Positions 1-5,313 of a stretch of 5,313 nt of DNA are shown here, one piece after another. Source of the stretch: Flavobacteriales bacterium (GTDB taxonomy: Bacteria; Bacteroidota; Bacteroidia; Flavobacteriales; JADGDT01); contig JAGLEB010000187.1 in the NCBI GenBank assembly GCA_023145275.1, positions 1-5,313 on the forward strand, written 5' to 3'. How positions within the stretch are numbered: position 1 is the stretch's first letter; the number at the start of each line of letters is the position of its first letter. A model generated the notes under the pieces. The model ran no database searches. It saw only the letters and a list, made by a program, of their open reading frames with translations, and was not told the DNA's origin. Both the position numbers and the translations under genes were made by a program.

Positions 1-57
1 ACCATTAAATTCGTGGAGAACCAAATCATTAAAATATCGACATAATATTACATCGTA

Positions 58-1806
58 TTAATCTAGATTAAAATACTTTTTCTGAATCTCTTTCGTTTTT
101 TTACTATCGTCCTTATAAAGGTTTAATAAGTCTGTATATAAGTAATAAGACAGCCAATACCCGTTGCTATACTTTTCTCTAGTATCTTTTGCAGATTTCA
201 AGAACGAATACCAACTTGTATTTAATCCAGATTCTACAGCAAGTTCAGTAAATGCCATCCCCTTTTCATTTTGTATATCTGCTACCTTTGAGTGAAGGCT
301 ATTATAATCAGAATACACCAAATCAGCTGTTTTATATACTTCAGATTTATCCGAAATACCTAAATCAGATAATAATATTACAGATTCATATTTATGATCC
401 CCATTCATGTCATAGCTAACTTTATCGAAAAAACCATTTTTATCGGTATCTTCATATTTAATCGTTGCAAAGATTTCAGGTTCGAAACTATCTGTTGTCT
501 CTGGTTGAATGTTTGGTCCTCTCCATCCTCCCCAACCTTGGTAAGAAAGTGTATTCTGGTCGATACGCCAATATCCAAGCTCAGCTCCGTAGAGGTGAAG
601 TTTTCCGTCTAATGGAGAAATATACAAATTTCCTTCTCCCGAGAAATCTCTATCCCACTCGCCTCTGTCTCCAACACCATCAGCCTGGGGGTTATTATCT
701 AGTCCTCCTTTTTTATATCCTATAATGAATGGATCTTTTGGCTGATAAAATTCAACTCTTTCCCACCTGTGGCAGTCATCATCTTCATCGAAAACAAACC
801 AACATTCATCCCAATCGCCTCTACTAAATATTAAATCATAGGCAGTATCGTGGTTAGGATAAACTAAAGCATCGATATTTCTTAGTTTTTTATCTTTAAA
901 ATATTTATCGCTTCCTTTGGCTACTGGGTTAGACTTAAACTTATTTACTTGATCGGCATAATCAAACCCTTTGCCCATAAAGCCTAAACTCATATCAAAA
1001 TCTAACTCATTTCGTGGTGAGTTGTCATTATCCATATCGAAAGACATCTGTGCTAGAGTTATCTTGTTGCTAAATCTCCACTTCTCAGGGTCGTCATTAT
1101 CAACATTTATCGCTATTGGCTCATCAACTAATCTAATAACCACTTCACTTAAACCATCATTATCATCATCAAAATACAAGAAAGGATTCTCCCAATTATT
1201 CTGGGGATTCTCAATATTCCACGATGTAATATGAACTTTCAGAAAACTACTTTTTCCGTTATAGTCGCAAAAGAAATTTGATTGCCCATTATGATCCCAA
1301 CTTTCAAACTTATACCTACTCCAATCAATGTAAGCCATTATACCGTCCTTATCGTTATCGATAAACCAAACATAATGAGAAGTCCATTTGCCAGTATGAT
1401 CAGCGGCACCATTTTCGGCTATTAATTGAAAATCAGCTAAGCCATCAGCATCTTCATCAATATAATCAACTATCAGGTCATTAGCTCCCCCATACTCACC
1501 ATCGCCATCAATATCGATCATAAGACAATCATTATCCATATCGCCTTCAATATCTCCGATTTTCATATCGTCATCATCATCTATCCAAGCAATTTTCTTT
1601 GCATCTTCTAGAGTAGCTTTTAAAACATCTGGATCTCCATCCTTATCTAAGTCCTCGTATGTGATACTCGATTTTACAATAGCCGACATCTTATACGGAG
1701 TAGTAACTTGATACAACTGATGATTTCTAAACTTTTTATCCTGAGCAGAAACACTTGCCAAGGAAAACAACGTGATTATTGCACTAAAAACTAATATCTT
1801 TTTCAT
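58..1806 (-). CDS. Exported Asp-rich protein with multiple DxDxDG calcium-binding-like loops, function unknown
   Basis: A 582-residue protein of no family I recognise. Residues 1-21 form a Sec signal peptide (MKK, hydrophobic core, SVSA then Gln22). There is no lipobox Cys and no T9SS sorting domain at the C-terminus (ends KKYFNLD), so the periplasm or release is likely. By my count 82 of 582 residues (14%) are Asp and 17 are Trp. EF-hand/dockerin-like acidic loops recur: DLDKDGDPD (52-60), DIDGDGEYGGAND (98-110), DEDADGLAD (117-125), DNDKDGIMAYID (150-161), DDDNDGLSE (213-221), DTDKNGFFD (453-461) and DMNGDHKYE (466-474). These are spread through the chain rather than tandem, which fits calcium loops in a beta-rich fold. 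A central Trp/Asp segment (GDWDECWFVFDEDDDCHRW, 330-348) holds two of the four Cys (335, 345), possibly a disulfide. Residues 488-582 look helical and lack the loops. The start follows from the signal peptide. It lies 76 bases after the CotH gene with no terminator between. Calcium binding is inferred from motifs; a role in glycan handling or adhesion is possible but unsupported. Confidence 0.85.
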   Translation of the reverse strand: MKKILVFSAIITLFSLASVSAQDKKFRNHQLYQVTTPYKMSAIVKSSITYEDLDKDGDPDVLKATLEDAKKIAWIDDDDDMKIGDIEGDMDNDCLMIDIDGDGEYGGANDLIVDYIDEDADGLADFQLIAENGAADHTGKWTSHYVWFIDNDKDGIMAYIDWSRYKFESWDHNGQSNFFCDYNGKSSFLKVHITSWNIENPQNNWENPFLYFDDDNDGLSEVVIRLVDEPIAINVDNDDPEKWRFSNKITLAQMSFDMDNDNSPRNELDFDMSLGFMGKGFDYADQVNKFKSNPVAKGSDKYFKDKKLRNIDALVYPNHDTAYDLIFSRGDWDECWFVFDEDDDCHRWERVEFYQPKDPFIIGYKKGGLDNNPQADGVGDRGEWDRDFSGEGNLYISPLDGKLHLYGAELGYWRIDQNTLSYQGWGGWRGPNIQPETTDSFEPEIFATIKYEDTDKNGFFDKVSYDMNGDHKYESVILLSDLGISDKSEVYKTADLVYSDYNSLHSKVADIQNEKGMAFTELAVESGLNTSWYSFLKSAKDTREKYSNGYWLSYYLYTDLLNLYKDDSKKTKEIQKKYFNLD

Positions 1807-1828
1807 TCTAATGAATTATTTTCGTTAT

Positions 1829-1849
1829 TTTATATCGTCTAAATATAAA
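1829..1849. repeat. Short AT-only inverted repeat in the CotH / Asp-rich gene spacer
   Basis: TTTATAT and ATATAAA are perfect complements (7 bp) around a 7-base spacer CGTCTAA. The repeat starts 22 bases upstream of the Asp-rich gene's start codon. Its all-AT stem and lack of a T tract rule out a useful terminator. In the spacer RNA it could be a weak leader hairpin, or on DNA a binding site. On the minus strand the same bases contain TATATTTA, one base off the -7 consensus, but there is no TTG at the right distance, so I do not call a promoter here. Confidence 0.3.
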
Positions 1850-1882
1850 GCAATCCCGTCTTTTTAACCCTAAAACAATGTA

Positions 1883-3508
1883 TTATTTTACCAACAACAT
1901 ATTCTTAAACTCAAGATGCTCATTAACCCTCAACTTATAAACATACATCCCAGCAGGCAAATTACTAGCCTTAAACAACACAGAGTAATTACCTTTATTT
2001 TGCCATGTATTAACTACTACAGCAACTAGGTTCCCCATAGAGTTATATACTTCAAGTGTCACCTTAGCATTTTCAGGCACAAAATATTCAATGGTAGTTT
2101 CAGCGCTAAAAGAATTTGGATAATTCTGTTTTAACAATGTCAACGCTCTATCTACACTAATATCTTCATTCGATAAAGTAGCATAATCTTTTAGCTGTAT
2201 ATCTAACCATGCAAACTTATCGCTAACCCAACTCTTCATATACTGTATCTCTTCCTCGTAAGTTTCGAAAACATATTGATTGTTAAAGTCGGTTCCTATA
2301 ACATCCCATTTATCGAAATTTCTCTCCCTAGATTCTTCAAGAAACTCAATATTTTCATCAATTCTTTCATACAAACCCTTTATACTAAAGATACTTTTAC
2401 GCAAATCGAACCAACGGTTTGCATAAGCTTCCATAAAATTATCATCAGCCATTAGGTGCTTTGGCCAATTAATACGATACCACAAATTTACATCGTCACC
2501 GTAAGGTTCCTTAAGCCACCAAACATCTGTACGCCACGAAGTGTAATAGAAAGCATTCCCTATAGAACGGTCGAAATCCCATACAGGCCCCATTTTTAAT
2601 TTCTTTCCTTTATCCTTATTGAAATATTCGCTATGGCTAAATACATCTAACTGATTGAATGCTTCCGAAATCAGCATGTGATCAACAAAAGAAGGAATAT
2701 CTATATATTTCGCATATCCATTTATAGGATCTGCGGAATCATCACTATTCAAGACATTATCTAATGCAGAAAAATAATTAGAGATATAAGCTAGCTGTTC
2801 ATCTGTTATTTTATCTTCTTTCGGGTATTTTACAACTAACCTTTTTCCCTCTACGGGCATATCAAAATATACTTCGTCATCTTTTACCTGATCATTTCTT
2901 ATCATTTCTAAAAAATACCCTCCCGTAATATCTTCATCAGTAGCTTTATTCTTAGCTACGTTAACTCTATTTTTATCTCGCTTCAATTTTTCTGTAAACA
3001 AATACAGCCCTCTATATTCTCCATTAATTACAAGTTCGAAATACTGAGTCCTTGGTGCGTACCATCCCATATCTGCAGCTAAACCATACATTAGCTCATT
3101 CAACATAAGAGTCTTATCAACGTAGAATGCGTAAAAAACCCAATCATTCTCCGAAGGCATGCCAAAAATAGAAACGTCGAGATTTTCACCTAACTCATCA
3201 CGAGTTTCAACCCCATATTGCTTTTTAGGCCATTTCTGAGAAGATGCTCCTCTGTATTCTATACCTATAAAACCATCATATTCCGTAGGAGTATCGCCGA
3301 TAAAATTACGCTTCCCTTCTCCGTTATCGATAATGCTCATTTTTGCAGTTATCTTAGGTTCATCAACAATTTCTTCCCCTTCCGTATTAATTATAATAAT
3401 AGGCAGATTAGATGATTCAAAATCTACAACTTGAGCAAAAATACTTTTCGAAAAAAGTAAGATTACTAGAATCAGGTGTAAGGGCTTTATAAAGTTAATT
3501 TTATACAT
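1883..3508 (-). CDS. Secreted CotH-family (putative protein kinase) protein with T9SS type A sorting domain
   Basis: A 541-residue protein. Residues 1-25 are a signal peptide (hydrophobic core 11-20, cut after SIFA, next Gln26). A CotH domain spans about 35-435: the N-lobe motif IEYRGASSQKWPKKQYGVE (83-101), the segment NDWVFYAFYVDKTLMLNEL (121-139), FELVINGEYRGLYLFTEKL (157-175), and the core IDIPSFVDHMLISEAFNQLD (269-288) followed by GPVWDFDRSIGN (307-318). By analogy with CotH, Asp288 and Asp311/Asp313 are the expected catalytic and metal-binding acids; I infer this from the motif context. Bacillus CotH is an atypical kinase that phosphorylates spore-coat proteins, but Bacteroidota homologues have no known substrate. 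Residues about 456-541 are a Por secretion (T9SS type A) domain: QNYPNSFSAETTIEY, then VTLEVYNSMGNLV, then LPAGMYVYKL, ending in a basic residue. This predicts export across the outer membrane and removal of the domain on the cell surface. It has its own promoter just upstream and probably shares transcription with the next gene. Confidence 0.92.
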   Translation of the reverse strand: MYKINFIKPLHLILVILLFSKSIFAQVVDFESSNLPIIIINTEGEEIVDEPKITAKMSIIDNGEGKRNFIGDTPTEYDGFIGIEYRGASSQKWPKKQYGVETRDELGENLDVSIFGMPSENDWVFYAFYVDKTLMLNELMYGLAADMGWYAPRTQYFELVINGEYRGLYLFTEKLKRDKNRVNVAKNKATDEDITGGYFLEMIRNDQVKDDEVYFDMPVEGKRLVVKYPKEDKITDEQLAYISNYFSALDNVLNSDDSADPINGYAKYIDIPSFVDHMLISEAFNQLDVFSHSEYFNKDKGKKLKMGPVWDFDRSIGNAFYYTSWRTDVWWLKEPYGDDVNLWYRINWPKHLMADDNFMEAYANRWFDLRKSIFSIKGLYERIDENIEFLEESRERNFDKWDVIGTDFNNQYVFETYEEEIQYMKSWVSDKFAWLDIQLKDYATLSNEDISVDRALTLLKQNYPNSFSAETTIEYFVPENAKVTLEVYNSMGNLVAVVVNTWQNKGNYSVLFKASNLPAGMYVYKLRVNEHLEFKNMLLVK

Positions 3509-3534
3509 AGATTAAAATATAAGATACGATTATT

Positions 3535-3565
3535 CAAAGTAATAAATAATTGGAGTAATTATCAA
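3535..3565 (-). promoter_or_regulatory. Bacteroidetes-type promoter for the CotH gene
   Basis: On the minus strand a -33 TTG (3565-3563) is followed after 20 bases by TTACTTTG (3542-3535). That matches five of the six fixed bases of the Bacteroidetes -7 consensus TAnnTTTG at a normal spacing. It lies between the aldA terminator and the CotH start codon and would give a leader of roughly 20 bases. The leader is AT-rich with no Shine-Dalgarno sequence, as is common in this phylum. Confidence 0.6.
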
Positions 3566-3577
3566 TTCACAAATTGA
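3562..3577. repeat. Inverted repeat over the -33 element, possible operator
   Basis: TCAATT and AATTGA form a perfect 6-bp inverted repeat around a CACA spacer. The left arm contains the -33 TTG of the CotH promoter, so a protein bound here could block or help RNA polymerase. The arms are short and AT-rich, so chance is a real alternative. Confidence 0.3.
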
Positions 3578-3622
3578 CAATATTAATTAACTTTTTAACA
3601 GATAAATCTACCACGACAAACG

Positions 3623-3659
3623 AAAAAACCCCTTCCACAAAAATATTGCGAAAGGGATT
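3623..3659 (-). terminator. Rho-independent terminator of aldA
   Basis: Read on the minus strand, AATCCCTTTCGCAA pairs over all 14 positions (with G-T wobbles) with TTGTGGAAGGGGTT, around a 5-base TATTT loop, followed directly by TTTT. Together with the last two stem bases this makes a run of six T. The stem starts 22 bases past the aldA stop codon. No T run follows the stem on the plus strand, so it should act only on minus-strand transcripts. It implies that the CotH gene needs its own promoter, and one is found just downstream. Confidence 0.9.
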
Positions 3660-3681
3660 CTATATCTATCAATAGTCTCTA

Positions 3682-5130
3682 CTATCTCAATTGAGCATAA
3701 ACAACTTTTGTTTGAAGATACTCTTCCATTCCGTGCTTACCATCTGCTCCACCAATTCCTGATTTTCTCCAACCAGCGTGGAATCCTTGGATAGCTTCGA
3801 AGTGCTCACGGTTTATGTAAACCTCTCCAAATTTAAGGTATTTCTGAACGTACATTGCAGTATTGAAACTCTCAGTATAAACTGATGAAGTTAATCCAAA
3901 CTCACTATCGTTAGCCATTTTTACAGCCTCCTCTATAGTTTTGAACTTCATAACTGGCAATACAGGTCCGAATACTTCTTCCTGAATTACTTCAGAATCT
4001 TGCTTCACATTAGTCAACAAAGTAGGCATGTAGAAGAATCCTTTAGCGAACTCTTTCATACGCTCTCCACCGTACTCAACTTTAGCTCCAGCCTCAACAG
4101 CTCTTCTAACCATTCCATCAACCTTATCGATCTGATCTTTAGAAACCATTGCACTCATTCCAGCACCATCAACGGTAACATCGCCAACAACGTACTCACT
4201 CATTATTTTCTTAGCTCTAGATACAAACTCGTCATATATTTCCTCAGCTACGTAAACGCGCTCAGCACAGTTACAAACTTGTCCAGAGAATATTAAACGA
4301 GAATCAACAACTGCTTGTACAGCCATATCTAAATCAGCATCTTTAGCAACAATAGCAGGTGCTTTACCACCTAATTCTAATGATACTTTAGTAATGTTTT
4401 TAGCAGCTGCTTCCATTACTTTTTGTCCAGCTCCAACAGAACCAGTCAAAGAAATAATTCCTGTAATAGGACTTTCACACATTGCATTACCTACACTTCT
4501 ACCAGCACCACTTACGAAGTTTAGAACACCTTTAGGTAAATCCATCTCGTTGTGTACAAACTCCATCCAATTCAATACAGTGTTTGGAGCTTCAGAACTT
4601 GGCTTAACAACGATAGTGTTTCCAGTAATCAAAGCACCAGCAACTTTACGAGCCATCACGAAGAAAGGGAAGTTCCAAGGCAAAATACCTACGGCAACTC
4701 CAATAGCACATTTGTGAAGATACATTGTTTCTCCTGGTCTATCAGACTGAATTATCTCTCCTTCAATTCTACGAGCCCAACCTGCATAATACTCGAAATA
4801 TGCTGTAGTAGCATCAATCTCAACCTGTGCAAGGCCCATTACTTTTGCTTGCTCGCTAGCCAAAGTCTCAGCTAATTCTACTCTGTGATTTTTAATTACT
4901 GCAGCAATCTGCATTAAGTAATCACCACGCTGAGCAGCAGGCAATTCTTCCCAAGCATCTTGAGAATCTCTTGCAGCCTCCAAAGCACTTTGTGCTTCTC
5001 TCACATCTCCTTTAGGTATAGTCGAAATTACCTCTTCAGTAACAGGGTTTATCACCTCTATTCTTTCGCTTGAAAGTGACTCTACCCACTCTCCATTGAT
5101 GTACTGTTTGTACGCTTTAATGTTTGCCAT
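3682..5130 (-). CDS. aldA: Lactaldehyde/glycolaldehyde dehydrogenase (AldA-type NAD-dependent ALDH)
   Basis: A 482-residue cytoplasmic enzyme close in length to E. coli AldA (479). It is expected to oxidise L-lactaldehyde to L-lactate, and glycolaldehyde to glycolate, with NAD+; lactaldehyde comes from L-fucose and L-rhamnose breakdown. All ALDH hallmarks are visible: oxyanion Asn153 in ILPWNFPFF (149-157), cofactor-binding Lys176 in VVKPSSE, the Rossmann turn LTGSVGAG (228-235), general base Glu252 in LELGGKAP (251-258), nucleophile Cys286 in SGQVCNCAERVYV (282-294), and Glu385 in EEVFGPVLPV (384-393). Blocks that single out AldA among ALDHs are GEIIQSDRPGE (124-134), YINREHFEAIQGFHAGW (438-454) and KSGIGGADGKHG (456-467). 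One oddity: the usual MGPLI segment after Cys286 reads MSAMVS (325-330). The ATG at 5130 gives an N-terminus that aligns with the family and has no signal peptide. No sugar-catabolic gene is present beside it, so the physiological substrate is inferred. An intrinsic terminator follows 22 bases after the stop codon. Confidence 0.93.
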   Translation of the reverse strand: MANIKAYKQYINGEWVESLSSERIEVINPVTEEVISTIPKGDVREAQSALEAARDSQDAWEELPAAQRGDYLMQIAAVIKNHRVELAETLASEQAKVMGLAQVEIDATTAYFEYYAGWARRIEGEIIQSDRPGETMYLHKCAIGVAVGILPWNFPFFVMARKVAGALITGNTIVVKPSSEAPNTVLNWMEFVHNEMDLPKGVLNFVSGAGRSVGNAMCESPITGIISLTGSVGAGQKVMEAAAKNITKVSLELGGKAPAIVAKDADLDMAVQAVVDSRLIFSGQVCNCAERVYVAEEIYDEFVSRAKKIMSEYVVGDVTVDGAGMSAMVSKDQIDKVDGMVRRAVEAGAKVEYGGERMKEFAKGFFYMPTLLTNVKQDSEVIQEEVFGPVLPVMKFKTIEEAVKMANDSEFGLTSSVYTESFNTAMYVQKYLKFGEVYINREHFEAIQGFHAGWRKSGIGGADGKHGMEEYLQTKVVYAQLR

Positions 5131-5160
5131 ATTCTTTAGTTTATATTTGGTAATACTTTA

Positions 5161-5220
5161 TTAAAAACTGTTTAATTGTTGAACTGTTGCCCCGATAGCT
5201 ATCGGGGGTTTAATTGATAT
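5161..5220. repeat. Direct repeat copy A (GTTTAAyy units, palindrome-interrupted)
   Basis: It starts with TTAAAAACTGTTTAATTGTT, identical over 20 bases to copy B at 5244-5263. It then runs as 8-base units: GTTTAATT (5170-5177), GTTGAACT (5178-5185), GTTG (5186-5189), an 18-bp palindrome (5190-5207), GTTTAATT (5208-5215), and GATAT (5216-5220). Copy B has the same order of units without the palindrome. It lies 30 bases upstream of the aldA start codon. Confidence 0.75.
5190..5207. repeat. Perfect 18-bp palindrome CCCCGATAGCTATCGGGG
   Basis: The sequence equals its own reverse complement over 18 bases. As RNA from either strand it would form a 7-bp stem with an AGCU loop. It is a GC-rich island in a very AT-rich spacer, 53 bases upstream of the aldA start codon, and sits inside repeat copy A as if inserted. 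No proper T tract follows on either strand (plus: GTTTAATT; minus: CAACAG), so it is unlikely to be a terminator. It could be an operator, a leader hairpin or a dispersed palindromic element. Confidence 0.7.
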
Positions 5221-5243
5221 AACACAAGTAACCTTCGAGCTTT

Positions 5244-5288
5244 TTAAAAACTGTTTAATTGTTTAACCGTTCTTTGTTTAACTGATAT
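5244..5288. repeat. Direct repeat copy B (GTTTAAyy units, no palindrome)
   Basis: The shared 20-base start is followed by GTTTAATT (5253-5260), GTTTAACC (5261-5268), GTTCTTT (5269-5275), GTTTAACT (5276-5283) and GATAT (5284-5288). It is 15 bases shorter than copy A, and the whole difference falls where copy A carries its palindrome. Both copies are followed within 20 bases by a TTCGA; another copy might continue past the window edge, which I cannot see. Confidence 0.75.
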
Positions 5289-5313
5289 CTCATTCGAAGA
5301 CTCTACCTTTATC

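Noticed and set aside
1..57. Possible terminator or next gene downstream of the Asp-rich gene
   Set aside because: The only dyad (CGACATAATATTACATCG, 38-55) has two internal mismatches and no T tract. An ATG on the minus strand at 5-3 has just two further bases in the window, too little to call a gene.
394..1234. Plus-strand open frames of 72-87 codons at 394-612, 465-725 and 971-1234
   Set aside because: They lie antisense inside the Asp-rich gene, whose signal peptide and repeated motifs show it to be the real coding frame; their translations show no domain or export signal.
1863..1880. TTTTA/TAAAA dyad after the CotH stop codon as a terminator
   Set aside because: Five AT-only base pairs with no following T run would not stop transcription; the spacer was treated as terminator-free.
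3218..3415. Plus-strand open frame of 65 codons
   Set aside because: Antisense to the conserved N-lobe of the CotH domain; composition looks like a shadow frame.
4000..4875. Plus-strand open frames of 98-107 codons at 4000-4296, 4394-4717 and 4552-4875
   Set aside because: Antisense to a highly conserved aldA; they overlap one another and carry no recognisable motif.
5223..5230. TACTTGTG on the minus strand as an aldA -7 element
   Set aside because: It is one base off TAnnTTTG, but no TTG lies 17-23 bases upstream (CAG or GTT there), so the promoter is not supported.

Overview
The window looks like chromosomal DNA from a member of the Bacteroidota, probably a marine or environmental lineage of the Flavobacteriia or Marinilabiliales type; I cannot narrow it further. 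The grounds are a C-terminal type IX secretion (T9SS, type A) sorting domain on one protein, AT-rich DNA with start codons that lack a clear Shine-Dalgarno sequence, a promoter matching the Bacteroidetes pattern (-33 TTG, -7 TAnnTTTG-like), and AT-rich spacers carrying degenerate GTTTAAyy repeats. Three complete genes, all on the minus strand, fill about 91% of the window. There are no RNA genes, CRISPR arrays or insertion sequences that I can see.

Transcription runs from high to low coordinates. 5131-5313 is a non-coding spacer upstream of the first gene. It holds two copies of a direct repeat built from 8-bp units, one of them interrupted by a perfect 18-bp palindrome. 3682-5130 encodes an aldehyde dehydrogenase with the sequence signature of AldA (lactaldehyde/glycolaldehyde dehydrogenase). 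A strong intrinsic terminator at 3623-3659 closes this unit. 3509-3622 then holds a credible Bacteroidetes-type promoter with an inverted repeat over its -33 element.

1883-3508 encodes a secreted CotH-family protein (spore-coat-kinase-like fold) with a T9SS sorting domain. After a 76-base spacer without a terminator, 58-1806 encodes an exported, aspartate-rich protein with many EF-hand/dockerin-like DxDxDG calcium-binding loops and no family I can name. Bases 1-57 lie downstream of it and show no convincing feature.

The terminator separates aldA, a cytoplasmic metabolic gene for L-fucose/L-rhamnose-derived lactaldehyde or for glycolaldehyde, from the other two. The CotH gene and the Asp-rich gene plausibly form a two-gene export unit: a surface-delivered putative protein kinase next to a putative calcium-binding envelope protein. 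That functional link is inference from gene order only. The most interesting items are this pairing, the unassigned Asp-rich protein, and the palindrome-interrupted repeat upstream of aldA.
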